Assembly: GCA_041576015.1 (NCBI GenBank)
Contig: JBFGLT010000001.1
Coordinates: 1 to 64,000, forward strand
Direction: 5' to 3'
Source: JABDIY01 sp041576015
GTDB lineage: Bacteria; Actinomycetota; Acidimicrobiia; Acidimicrobiales; SZUA-35
DNA: 64,000 bases
The notes beneath the pieces were generated by a model. That model had not been told where the DNA came from, did not search any database, and saw only the letters and a program-made list of their open reading frames with translations. A program made the position numbers and the translations under genes. This document shows, piece by piece, positions 25,112-33,706 of the stretch (position 1 is the first letter of the stretch; each line of letters begins with the position of its first letter).

Positions 25112-26431
25112 ATGAGCGACAAGACAGTGATCCTCGGCAGCGGCATGGCGGCGTGGGGAGCGTTCGATCGCCTCTCAGCCGAGGGGGTGACCCCGCTTCT
25201 GTTCGACAAGAACAGCTATCCCGGCGGACACACGGCATCGTTCCCCAACGACCAGGGGTTCATCTTCGACGACGGTCCCCACATCTCGTTCACCGAGATC
25301 GAGAACGTTCAGGCCGCCTTCGCACAGGCGGTGGACCACGAATACGAGACGCTTCAGGCCAGGGTGGACAACTGGTACGAGGGGGTGTGGATCAAGCATC
25401 CAGCCATCGCCTACCTGCACGCCCTCCCCGAGGACCTCATCGTGAGGATCGTCAAGGAGTTCATGGAGGTTTCCCAGCAGCCGCTCCCCGATTCGTTCGA
25501 CAACTACCGCGAATGGCTCCTCGCCGCCTACGGCCCGACCTTCGCCACCAACTTCCCCGGCCAGTACGGAACCAAATACCACACCTGTGGCCCCGAGGTC
25601 ATGAACACCGACTGGCTCGGGCCCCGGCTGTACCGCCCGGACCTCGACGAGGTCCTGCTCGGCGCCATCCGCCCCCCTCGAACCGAAAAGCACTACATCG
25701 ACAAGTTCCGCTACCCCAAGAAGGGCGGCTTCGAGGGCTACCTCCACAAGTTCTTCGACGCCGCCGACCTCCGCCTCGATCACCAGGCGACGGCGATCGA
25801 TCCCGTCGCCAAGACGGTGACGTTCGGGAACGGTCATGTCGAGAGCTTCGACTCGTTGATCTCCTCGGCGCCCCTGGCCGAGGTAGTGAAGATGCTGCCC
25901 GACGTGCCCGACGACATCCAGGAGGCGGCCAGCCTCCTCGCATGTAGCCAGGCGGTCATCGTGAATGTCGGCGTTGACCGTGACGATCTCTCGCCGTGCC
26001 ACTGGCGGTACATCTACGACGAGGACATCCGCTCGGTCCGGTTGAGCTTCCCCCACATGTTCTCGCCGACGACCTGTCCCCCCGGCCACGGTGCCGTGCA
26101 GGTGGAGGTGTACTACTCCGACAAGTACAAGCCGCTCGACCACAAGCCCGAGGATGACATCGAGCCCGTCGTCTCCGAGCTGAAGCTGATGGGTGTCCTT
26201 CGGGAGGACGAGAACATCGTGTTCTCAGAAGCCCGGCTGATCGAGTACGCCAACGTGATCTTCGACCTCGATTCGACCCCGTCCGCGACCAGGGTCCAGG
26301 ACTACCTCCGATCGTTGGACATCCAGTACTGCGGCCGCTACGGCGACTGGGCCTACATCTGGACCGATCAGAGCTTCCTGAGCGGGCAGCGGGCCGCCCA
26401 GCGGGTGCTCGACCGACACACCAGTAGCTGA
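25112..26431 (+). CDS. FAD-dependent UDP-galactopyranose mutase-like flavoprotein
   Basis: A 439-residue flavoprotein. The N-terminal dinucleotide fold reads VILGSGMAAWGAFDRL and ends its second strand in DKNSYPGGHTAS, where the GG(H) pattern and FDDGPHISF resemble UDP-galactopyranose mutase and protoporphyrinogen-oxidase-like proteins. A later SLISSAPLAEVV and the C-terminal YGDWAYIWTDQSFLSGQRAAQRVL form the FAD-closing motif. True mutase activity is uncertain. ATG 25112 is supported by GAAAGATC just upstream; the frame open to 24812 is a shadow of the preceding gene. Neighbours suggest a role in a modified sugar or a lipid-linked intermediate. Confidence 0.75.
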   Translation: MSDKTVILGSGMAAWGAFDRLSAEGVTPLLFDKNSYPGGHTASFPNDQGFIFDDGPHISFTEIENVQAAFAQAVDHEYETLQARVDNWYEGVWIKHPAIAYLHALPEDLIVRIVKEFMEVSQQPLPDSFDNYREWLLAAYGPTFATNFPGQYGTKYHTCGPEVMNTDWLGPRLYRPDLDEVLLGAIRPPRTEKHYIDKFRYPKKGGFEGYLHKFFDAADLRLDHQATAIDPVAKTVTFGNGHVESFDSLISSAPLAEVVKMLPDVPDDIQEAASLLACSQAVIVNVGVDRDDLSPCHWRYIYDEDIRSVRLSFPHMFSPTTCPPGHGAVQVEVYYSDKYKPLDHKPEDDIEPVVSELKLMGVLREDENIVFSEARLIEYANVIFDLDSTPSATRVQDYLRSLDIQYCGRYGDWAYIWTDQSFLSGQRAAQRVLDRHTSS

Positions 26432-26438
26432 CCTGCCG

Positions 26439-26948
26439 GTGACCATCGCCCGGACCGCCGGTCTCGACTTGGTGGGCGACGGCCGGCTGTTCTTGACTGG
26501 TCCGGTGCCGGTCTTCGACTTCGAGTTCACCGTCGACGCCCCCCTCCACCGCGTCCGGGCCTTCCATCACGACACGTCGGCCTTGAAGATCCTCACACCG
26601 CCGCCGACGATCATGCAGATCCACTCGATCGAACCCCTCGCTGAGGGTTCGGTCAGCCGGTTCACCATCTGGGCCGGTCCGATTCCGATCCGCTGGGAAG
26701 CGACGCACTGCGACGTCGACGAGCACGGCTTCACCGACGTGCAGACCGACGGCTTGATGGCGTCGTGGAGACACACTCACCGCTTCATCGACCAGGGTGA
26801 CATGACGACTCTGGTCAAAGAACACATCGAGTACGATCACCCGACGGGACCGGCGGGCATCCTCAGCCGGCTGATCTTCGGCAAACCGGCTCTCCGGGCG
26901 CTCTTCGCCTACCGACGGTTCCAGACCCGGCGGCACTGTCGCAACTGA
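26439..26948 (+). CDS. SRPBCC-fold ligand-binding protein (polyketide cyclase/START-like)
   Basis: A 169-residue protein of the START/Bet v 1 superfamily: FEFTVDAPLHRVRAFHHD, the strand pattern FTIWAGPIPIRWEATHCDV, and HTHRFIDQGDMTTLVKEHIEYDHP fit the hydrophobic-ligand-binding fold. No catalytic motif is clear. The GTG start lies 7 nt behind the flavoprotein stop, so they are probably one operon. A lipid or isoprenoid-linked substrate would suit the glycan context, but this is inference. Confidence 0.7.
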   Translation: MTIARTAGLDLVGDGRLFLTGPVPVFDFEFTVDAPLHRVRAFHHDTSALKILTPPPTIMQIHSIEPLAEGSVSRFTIWAGPIPIRWEATHCDVDEHGFTDVQTDGLMASWRHTHRFIDQGDMTTLVKEHIEYDHPTGPAGILSRLIFGKPALRALFAYRRFQTRRHCRN

Positions 26949-26979
26949 ACGACAGCGGCTCGGCAGGGGAACCGCCGGA

Positions 26980-29900
26980 TCACAACTGCACGCAATCGGC
27001 TCCGAACAGGACTCGCAGGTCGGCGATCACACCGTTGCCGGTGTCGACCGCATAGCTGTCGCTCAAGCGGAGGAGTTTCGGTGCCCCCAGATCGATCATG
27101 ACCGGCGTACGTCCGGGATGTTCGAGCAGACACGACTTGAGGTCGGCGACGGCGTGGTCCGACAGTTGGGCCGGTCGCACCACGAGGGTGATGGGCCGCT
27201 CGGCGGCCAGCGCTTCGGCATCGAGCACCTCGACCTGGGAGACCATCAGCTTCGGCTCATCGTCACGCCGGCTCACCCGGCCGCGGATGATCACGATCCG
27301 ATCGTCCTCGAGCAGGTGGCCGTAGTCGGTGAACGTGCGCGGAAACACCATCGCCTCGATGCTGGACGACAGGTCCTCGAGCATCATCACAGCCATGAGC
27401 TCGCCCTTCTTCGTCCACTTCTTCTGGAGGGCCGACACCACGCCGCCGACAGCAACCTGGGTGCCGTCGTCGAACTCGTGCAGGCCGGCGATGGTCTCCG
27501 AGGCGCGGGCGGCCAGTGCCGCTTCGACCCCCATCAGCGGATGATCGCTCACGTACAGCCCGAGCATCTCCTTCTCGAGCTTGAGGCGGGCTGATTTGTC
27601 GAAGGTCTCGCCCGCCGGGATCGGTGGTCGGTCGTCGAATCCACCGGCGTCGTCGTCCACGGCGCCAAACAGGGTCATCACCCCCATGTCCTTCTCCCGG
27701 CGAGCCTTGATCGTCTGGTTCACGATGTCCTCGCAGACCATGAGCAGGCCCCTTCGGGGGTGCCCGAGCGAGTCGAAGGCGCCCGCCTTGATGAGGGACT
27801 CCACCGCTCGCTTGTTGAGCACCGACAGATCGACCCGATCGCAGAACTCGATGAAGGACTCGAACCGACCATTCGCCCGGCGCTCCTCGAGGATGAGCTC
27901 GACGATTCCCTCGCCGACATTTCGGACCGCCGAGAGCCCGAAGGTGATGGCGTTGAGCTTGACGCCGTTGCGTTCGGACCCGTCGGGATCGGCGATCGAG
28001 CCGAAATTGAGGTCGGATCGGTTGACGTCGGGAACCAGCACCTTGACGCCGAGTTGCCGGCACTCGTTGAGATAGACCGCCGCCTTCTCCAAGTCGTGCT
28101 TGACGCTGGTCAACAGGCAGGCGAGGTACTCGGCCGGATAGTTGGCCTTCAGGTAGGCGGTCTGGTAGCTGACCAGCCCATAACCGTAGGAGTGGCTCTT
28201 GTTGAAGGCGTAGTCGGCGAAGCCCTCGATCACCTCGAACTTGGCCATTCCGAAGTCCTCGCCGTAGCCGTGCTCGACACACCCGGCGATGAACCGCTCG
28301 CGCTCTTCGGCCATGAGCTCGCGGTTCTTCTTGCCGGCCGCCTTCCTCAGGTTGTCGGCCTCGGCCAGGGTGTAGCCGGCGAACTTCTGGCTGAACCGCA
28401 TCATCTGTTCCTGATAGATCATGAGGCCGTAGGTGTCGCCGAGAATCTCCGCTTCGTCGGGATGGTCGTAGACGATCTCTTGTTTGCCGTTCTTGCGATC
28501 GGCGTAGTCGTTGTGCATGTTCTTGGCCATGGGTCCTGGCCGGTACAGCGCCATGAGGGCGGCGACGTCCTCGAACTCGGTCGGACCCATCCGGCGAATC
28601 AGGGCCCGCATCTGCGGCGACTCCAGCTGGAAGACCCCGATGGTCAATCCCTGTTTCAGCAGGTCGTAGGCGACCGGGTCGGAGAGATCGACCCGATCGA
28701 TGTCAACATCGACACCGTGCACCTCCCTGACCAGCGCCAGGGTGTCGGTGATGACATCGAGGTTGCGCAGGCCGAGGAAGTCCATCTTGAGCAGGCCGAG
28801 GTCATCCACGCCGTGCATCTCGTACTGGGTGACGACCGGGGCCTCTTCGACGGGCACGTTCTTGTCCGGCTTGCGCTGGATCGGTACGAGCTCGGTCAGC
28901 GGGTCCTTGGTGATCACGACGGCGGCGGCGTGAATCCCGTCGGAGCGGCGCAAGCCCTCCAAGCCCTTGGCCACCTCCACGACGGCCTCGACGTCGGGGT
29001 CGGTGTCCACCATCTCCCGCAGATCCTTGGCCATCTTGTAGCCGTCGGCGTACTTCTCCGATTCCTCCAAGCAGTACTTGAGCGGGGTGTCCCGTCCCAT
29101 GATCAACGGCGGCATCGCCTTGGCGATCCGGTCGCCCACCGCATACGGGAAGCCGAGCACGCGGGCGGCGTCACGCACGGCGGCCCGGGCTTTGATCTGG
29201 GAAAAGGTCACGATCTGGGCGACGTGGTCCCGGCCGTACCGCTCGGCGCAGTAGCGGATCATCTCGTCCCGATACCGCGAGTCGAAGTCCATGTCGATGT
29301 CGGGCATGGAGATACGGGACGGATTGAGGAACCGCTCGAACAGTAGGTCGTACTCGATCGGGTCGAGGTCGGTGATCCACAGGCAATAGGCCACCGCGCA
29401 GCCAGCCGCCGAGCCGCGCCCGGGACCGACCCGAATTCCGCTGCGACGGGCGAAGGCGATCAGATCCCAGGTGATCAGGAAGTAGGAGCTGAATCCCATG
29501 TTCTTGATCACGTCCAGCTCATAGGCCAGGCGTTCGACGATGGAGTCGGTGAGGCCGTCTCCCCATCGCTTCCTCGCCCCCTCCATCGTGAGGTGCTGGA
29601 GATAGTCGTCGGCTCCCCCGAAGCCCTCCGGGATCGGGAACTCGGGGAGTTGTGGCTTGCCGAACTCGATCTCGACGTTGGCCCGTTCGGCGATCCAGAG
29701 CGTGTTGTCGCACGCCTCGGGCAGCTCGGCCCACTCCCGACGCATCTCGGCCGCCGACTTCAAGTAGTGCTGGTCGCCGTGGAACTTGAAGCGGTCCGGG
29801 TCCGAGATCAGCGATCCGGTTTGGACACACAAGAGCGCATCGTGAGATGTGTGGTCGCCCTGCTCGGTGTAGTGCGAGTCGTTGGTGACGATGACCGGCG

Positions 29901-30537
29901 CGTTGAGCCTGCGGGCAATGTCCAGCAGCTGGGGGTTCGTGCGCGCTTGTTCGGGGATGCCGTGGTCCTGGAGCTCGACGAACATGTTGTCCTGACCGAA
30001 GATCTCCTGGAGGCGGCCGGCCTTGTCGAGCGCCGCCTGCTCGTTGCCCTGCATGAGCGACTGGAGGACCTGTCCGCCGAGACAGCCGGTTGTGATCATC
30101 ACACCCTCGGCGTGGTCGCTGAGGACATCCCAGTCGACGCGCGGCTTGTAGTAGTACCCCTCCATGAACGCCCGGGACGCCAGCTGGATCAGGTTCCGGT
30201 AGCCCGTGTTGTTCTCGGCGAGGGCGGTGAGGTGGTAGTAGAGCTTCTTGCCGCCGTCGGTGTCCCCACCGGAGTCGTCGAGCCGGCCACGCCGGTTCGG
30301 GCGCTCGTGACGGGAGTCCTCCGCCTGGTACAGCTCACAGCCGATGACCGGCTTGATCCCCTGGGAGCGGCATGCCTTGTAGAAGTCGAGGACGCCGTAC
30401 ATGTTGCCGTGGTCGGTGATCCCCAGTGCCGGCATCCCGTCGGCGGCTGCCTTGGCCACCAGATCGTCGAGCCGTGACGCCCCGTCGAGCATCGAGAACT
30501 CCGTGTGGACATGGAGATGAGTGAACGACGATCCCAC
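26980..30537 (-). CDS. dnaE: DNA polymerase III subunit alpha
   Basis: DnaE is the replicative polymerase catalytic subunit. The 1185-residue protein is full length: the PHP domain opens THLHVHTEFSMLDGA, the palm has GPGRGSAAGC and the catalytic PDIDMDFD near residue 410, then the second catalytic region and AGKKNRELM, and a C-terminal OB fold and tau-binding region. The PHP metal residues (HLHVH, DHGNM) look intact. It is the DnaE1 type of actinobacteria, not the short ImuC/DnaE2 form. GTG 30537 has GGAAGGGG upstream. It lies between the glycan locus and the nucleotide-sugar dehydrogenase gene. Confidence 0.97.
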   Translation of the reverse strand: MGSSFTHLHVHTEFSMLDGASRLDDLVAKAAADGMPALGITDHGNMYGVLDFYKACRSQGIKPVIGCELYQAEDSRHERPNRRGRLDDSGGDTDGGKKLYYHLTALAENNTGYRNLIQLASRAFMEGYYYKPRVDWDVLSDHAEGVMITTGCLGGQVLQSLMQGNEQAALDKAGRLQEIFGQDNMFVELQDHGIPEQARTNPQLLDIARRLNAPVIVTNDSHYTEQGDHTSHDALLCVQTGSLISDPDRFKFHGDQHYLKSAAEMRREWAELPEACDNTLWIAERANVEIEFGKPQLPEFPIPEGFGGADDYLQHLTMEGARKRWGDGLTDSIVERLAYELDVIKNMGFSSYFLITWDLIAFARRSGIRVGPGRGSAAGCAVAYCLWITDLDPIEYDLLFERFLNPSRISMPDIDMDFDSRYRDEMIRYCAERYGRDHVAQIVTFSQIKARAAVRDAARVLGFPYAVGDRIAKAMPPLIMGRDTPLKYCLEESEKYADGYKMAKDLREMVDTDPDVEAVVEVAKGLEGLRRSDGIHAAAVVITKDPLTELVPIQRKPDKNVPVEEAPVVTQYEMHGVDDLGLLKMDFLGLRNLDVITDTLALVREVHGVDVDIDRVDLSDPVAYDLLKQGLTIGVFQLESPQMRALIRRMGPTEFEDVAALMALYRPGPMAKNMHNDYADRKNGKQEIVYDHPDEAEILGDTYGLMIYQEQMMRFSQKFAGYTLAEADNLRKAAGKKNRELMAEERERFIAGCVEHGYGEDFGMAKFEVIEGFADYAFNKSHSYGYGLVSYQTAYLKANYPAEYLACLLTSVKHDLEKAAVYLNECRQLGVKVLVPDVNRSDLNFGSIADPDGSERNGVKLNAITFGLSAVRNVGEGIVELILEERRANGRFESFIEFCDRVDLSVLNKRAVESLIKAGAFDSLGHPRRGLLMVCEDIVNQTIKARREKDMGVMTLFGAVDDDAGGFDDRPPIPAGETFDKSARLKLEKEMLGLYVSDHPLMGVEAALAARASETIAGLHEFDDGTQVAVGGVVSALQKKWTKKGELMAVMMLEDLSSSIEAMVFPRTFTDYGHLLEDDRIVIIRGRVSRRDDEPKLMVSQVEVLDAEALAAERPITLVVRPAQLSDHAVADLKSCLLEHPGRTPVMIDLGAPKLLRLSDSYAVDTGNGVIADLRVLFGADCVQL

Positions 30538-30645
30538 TGGCGCCCCTTCCGCGCGTGCGGTCCCAAATTACTCAGGTGTCGTTTCGGACCGCAACGTCAC
30601 CGAACCGATGAAGCGCTGACCTCGGACTCGACGATGCGGACCGGC

Positions 30646-31938
30646 TCACAGTTTGACCACGTTCGGACCGGTGACGGCGTTGCGGGTGTCGAAGACGACG
30701 GCGGCGTGATCGACGACGATGGCCAAATCCAGGTCGCAGTGGTCGACGAGCAGCACGACCACATCCGCTGCAGCAACCACCGAGGCGGTGAGATCGACCG
30801 GCTCGACCGAGTCGCAGAAGTTGGCCGGGTCGACCCAGGAGTCGTGACACCACACGGTGGCGCCGAGCTCGGCCAGCTTCTCGGCGATCGGTCGCACGGG
30901 CGTCTGACGGTCATCGCCTGTGTTGGGCTTGTAGGCGTAGCCGAGGAGCAGCAGTGTCGAGCCCCGCACCGGCCGGCTCCGGTCGTTGAGGAGGCGGGTG
31001 ATCCGCTGGACCACGTGATCGGGCATGTGGTCGTTCACATCGTTGGCCAGCTCGACGAACCGGAACCGGTGACCCAGGGACCGCTGCACTCTCCAGCTGA
31101 GAAAGCTGGGATCGATGGGAAGGCAGTGTCCTCCCACGCCCGGTCCGGGGGTGAATCGCATGAATCCGAAGGGCTTGGTGTCGGCGGCGTCGATCGCCGC
31201 CCAGATGTCGATGTCGAGCTCGGCTGCGAAGATCGCCAACTCGTTGACCAGGGCGATGTTGACGTGGCGGAACGTGTTCTCCAACAGCTTGGAGAGCTCG
31301 GCTGCGCGCGGTGAGGCCACCGGAACGACCTCGGACACGAGATCTGCGTAGAAGGCACCGATTCGGTCGAGTGCTTCGGGTGTGGTACCAGAGACGACCT
31401 TCGGAGTGTTGTCGAGCCGGTACACCGTGTTGCCCGGATCGATCCGCTCCGGGCTGTATCCGACCAGGAAATCGGCGCCGGCCCGGAGACCGCCCGATCC
31501 GGCCTCGAGCAACGGGACGAGGAATTCCTCGGTGGTCCCCGGATAGGTCGTGGACTCCAGCACGACCGTGCACCCCGGTCTGAGAAACGGCGCCAGCTGG
31601 CGGCCGGCCGCCTCGATGTGACCGAGGTCGGGGACCCCGTCCCGAAGGGGTGTGGGAACGGTGAGGATGGCGAGGTCGAATCCGGCGATGTCGTCGACCT
31701 CGTGGGTCAGGGCGAACCGCCCGCTCTCGAGGGCCATCGCCAGCCCGGCGTCGTCGACGTCTTCGATGAACGAAGTACCGGCCCGCAAGCGATCGACACG
31801 CTCGGAGTCGATGTCATAGCCGACGACGTCGTAGCCGGCGACGACGGCCCGCACCGCCAGCGGGAGCCCGACGTACCCCTGGCCAACGACGAGCACCCGG
31901 GTGCTCTGGCGCTCACCGGTCCGTCTCTCCTGTCGCAC
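30646..31938 (-). CDS. nucleotide-sugar 6-dehydrogenase (WbpA/UDP-GlcNAc dehydrogenase type)
   Basis: This NAD-dependent enzyme oxidises C6 of a UDP-sugar to the uronic acid in two steps. The 430-residue protein has the Rossmann motif VLVVGQGYVGLPLA, STTYPGTTEE, SPERIDPGN and the active-site Cys in GVGGHCLPIDPSFLSW, which is the WbpA/WecC rather than the UDP-glucose dehydrogenase pattern. It could feed uronic acids to the glycan locus. The start is uncertain: GTG 31938 adds 14 residues before the fold and GTG 31896 begins right at it. The much longer open frame runs antisense-free but overlaps bpa and is rejected. Confidence 0.85.
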   Translation of the reverse strand: MRQERRTGERQSTRVLVVGQGYVGLPLAVRAVVAGYDVVGYDIDSERVDRLRAGTSFIEDVDDAGLAMALESGRFALTHEVDDIAGFDLAILTVPTPLRDGVPDLGHIEAAGRQLAPFLRPGCTVVLESTTYPGTTEEFLVPLLEAGSGGLRAGADFLVGYSPERIDPGNTVYRLDNTPKVVSGTTPEALDRIGAFYADLVSEVVPVASPRAAELSKLLENTFRHVNIALVNELAIFAAELDIDIWAAIDAADTKPFGFMRFTPGPGVGGHCLPIDPSFLSWRVQRSLGHRFRFVELANDVNDHMPDHVVQRITRLLNDRSRPVRGSTLLLLGYAYKPNTGDDRQTPVRPIAEKLAELGATVWCHDSWVDPANFCDSVEPVDLTASVVAAADVVVLLVDHCDLDLAIVVDHAAVVFDTRNAVTGPNVVKL

Positions 31939-31985
31939 CGGCCCGGACCCGAACCCTGGTCCGTCTCCCACCAGACCGCCCAAAC

Positions 31986-32465
31986 TCAGAGATAGGTGCC
32001 GGTCTGCGGCGGCTGGGTGGACTGTGGGAGGGCCTGCTGGCGGTGCATTTGCTCGAGCTGTTGCCGGGCCGCCATCTGCTGGGCGAACAGCGTGGCCTGA
32101 ATGCCGTGGAACAGACCTTCCAGCCAGCCCACGAGCTGCGCTTGGGCGATCCGCAGCTCGGAGTCGGAGGGGACGGCGTGATCCTCGAACGGGAGCGCCA
32201 GCGACTGCAACTCCTGGGCCAGGTCCGGGGAAAGGGCCTCGCTGAGCTCCCGGATCGAGGTCTCGTAGATATCGCGCAAGCGGTTGCGCCCGGCGTCGTC
32301 CATCGACGTGGCCCGAACCTCCTCGAGCAGCTGTTTGATCATCGAGCCGATCCGCATCACCTTGGCCGGCTCTGAGATCGAGTTCCGCTCGACTGGCGCC
32401 TCCTCCTGTTCGCCCGAAGGCGCTTCGACGACGTCGGGTGTTTCGACAGGCGGCGGATCGCTCAT
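31986..32465 (-). CDS. bpa: bacterial proteasome activator
   Basis: Bpa (PafE) is an ATP-independent ring that opens the actinobacterial 20S proteasome and feeds it certain unfolded proteins. The 159-residue protein has the family core IGSMIKQLLEEVRATSMDD, SIRELSEALSPDLAQEL, and the near-invariant VPSDSELRIAQAQLVGWLEGLFHGIQATLFAQQMAARQQLEQMHRQ. It ends in TGTYL, a hydrophobic-Tyr-X gate-docking motif. No proteasome subunit gene is in this window. ATG 32465 has TACGAT 7 nt upstream. The nucleotide-sugar dehydrogenase gene follows 47 nt later. Confidence 0.95.
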   Translation of the reverse strand: MSDPPPVETPDVVEAPSGEQEEAPVERNSISEPAKVMRIGSMIKQLLEEVRATSMDDAGRNRLRDIYETSIRELSEALSPDLAQELQSLALPFEDHAVPSDSELRIAQAQLVGWLEGLFHGIQATLFAQQMAARQQLEQMHRQQALPQSTQPPQTGTYL

Positions 32466-32472
32466 GGGTGGG

Positions 32473-32478
32473 ATCGTA
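32473..32478 (-). promoter_or_regulatory. -10 box for near-leaderless bpa (TACGAT)
   Basis: TACGAT at 32478-32473 lies 7 nt before ATG 32465, predicting transcription from the start codon or one base before it. Confidence 0.5.
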
Positions 32479-32527
32479 TCGGTCGCCTGGGACGGCGGCG
32501 CACCGACTGTGCCGGGTTCGGGAAGGC

Positions 32528-33634
32528 TCAGGCTTGGGCTCGCAGCAGCGGTACGAGCATCTCGGCCGGCGTGAGCGACCCGTGACGGCCGATGAGCTCG
32601 AAGGGTCCGCTGTCGGCGGGATCGAAGAAGGCCACCGGTTCGAACGGGCAGAGGGCAACATCACCGAGGCGGTCTTCGACGCCGGCTCGCAGCACCGGAC
32701 CGAACCACTGCTCGTCGAGGATCTGCTGTCGGCTGCGGACCCAGGCCACGTCGCCGTACCGACGTTCGGCCTCGGCGGTCAAGTCGTCCACGGCGCCCGG
32801 TTCGCAGTGCAACCACCGGAATCGACCTTCGCCGCTCAGCCCGGTCACCAGGGACTCGATGTCGGGGTGGAGATGGATCACGTGATCGTCGCAGTCCACC
32901 TGACCGTGGTCGGCGGTCACGACGACCTCGGTTCCCGACGGGACCGCGTCGAGGATCTCGGCAACCAGGCGATCGGCGAAGGCGACCTCGGCGTCGAAGA
33001 CCGAACCGAAGCCGTATTCGTGGGACACCTTGTCGACTCCGTCGTAGTAGGCGTACACGAACTCCTCGCCCTCGCGAAGCAGGCGGGCGACCTCGTGGAC
33101 GAGCGTGGCCGTCGTCCGGTACCCGACCAGGCGAGCGCCGCGCAGGTGCGCCAAGCTGAATCCCGACCGCCGGAAGTCGGCCTTCGACACGAGCGGCACC
33201 TCGCATCCCTGAAACGGCGCATAGGGCTGGAGGACGTCGGGCGGAATCTGACGGCGAGCGTCGAGGGTCTCGGCGGTGGCCCAACGCAAGGTGTTGAGCA
33301 CCTCGTCGTCCACCACCATGCGGTACCCGACGATCCCGTGCTCGCCCGGTGTCAGGCTGGTGGTGATCGACGTCAGCGCCGTCGCCGTGGTCGATGGGAC
33401 AACCGTCGTGATGGCGCCACCGTGCATGCGGTGCAGGGTGGGCGCATGGTGCTGACGATCCTGGAGTTGTTCCCAGCCCAAGCCGTCGAGGATCATCAGC
33501 ACCCGTTGGGGACTGTTGCCGATCTCGACCGGAAGGTGCCCGGTCCCGCGCCCTCCGGGCAGTAGGTAGGAAAGGATGTCGACGACACATCCCGACCCGT
33601 AGGCCGGCACGATGAGCGGGGGTTCAGAGGACAC
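32528..33634 (-). CDS. alkaline-phosphatase-superfamily phosphodiesterase (nucleotide pyrophosphatase-like)
   Basis: A 368-residue predicted phosphodiesterase/nucleotide pyrophosphatase. The metal-binding Asp and nucleophile region reads RVLMILDGLGWEQL and later TTVVPSTTATALTSI, where Thr is the likely nucleophile; GEHGIVGYRM, YYDGVDKVSHEYG and VVTADHGQVDCDD carry the remaining metal ligands. There is no signal peptide, so it may be cytoplasmic. GTG 33634 has TATCCT 9 nt upstream. It diverges from the Rrf2 regulator gene. The substrate is not predictable. Confidence 0.82.
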   Translation of the reverse strand: MSSEPPLIVPAYGSGCVVDILSYLLPGGRGTGHLPVEIGNSPQRVLMILDGLGWEQLQDRQHHAPTLHRMHGGAITTVVPSTTATALTSITTSLTPGEHGIVGYRMVVDDEVLNTLRWATAETLDARRQIPPDVLQPYAPFQGCEVPLVSKADFRRSGFSLAHLRGARLVGYRTTATLVHEVARLLREGEEFVYAYYDGVDKVSHEYGFGSVFDAEVAFADRLVAEILDAVPSGTEVVVTADHGQVDCDDHVIHLHPDIESLVTGLSGEGRFRWLHCEPGAVDDLTAEAERRYGDVAWVRSRQQILDEQWFGPVLRAGVEDRLGDVALCPFEPVAFFDPADSGPFELIGRHGSLTPAEMLVPLLRAQA

Positions 33635-33643
33635 TGCTCGTGA

Positions 33644-33649
33644 AGGATA
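33644..33649 (-). promoter_or_regulatory. -10 box for the phosphodiesterase gene (TATCCT)
   Basis: TATCCT at 33649-33644 lies 9 nt before GTG 33634, giving a predicted 5' leader of about 3 nt. It is divergent from the Rrf2 promoter about 50 bp away. Confidence 0.4.
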
Positions 33650-33694
33650 CGCACGGAGCGGCCCGGAATGGTTCACCGTCCAAGTCGGCCCCGG

Positions 33695-33700
33695 TAGGGT
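33695..33700 (+). promoter_or_regulatory. -10 box for leaderless Rrf2 regulator gene (TAGGGT)
   Basis: TAGGGT is followed by 6 nt and then GTG 33707, the leaderless spacing seen at several other genes here. Confidence 0.55.
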
Positions 33701-33706
33701 CGTCGT

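Noticed and set aside
30646..32664. 672-residue frame for the nucleotide-sugar dehydrogenase
   Set aside because: The upstream part overlaps bpa on the same strand and has no family similarity; the fold begins at about 31896.
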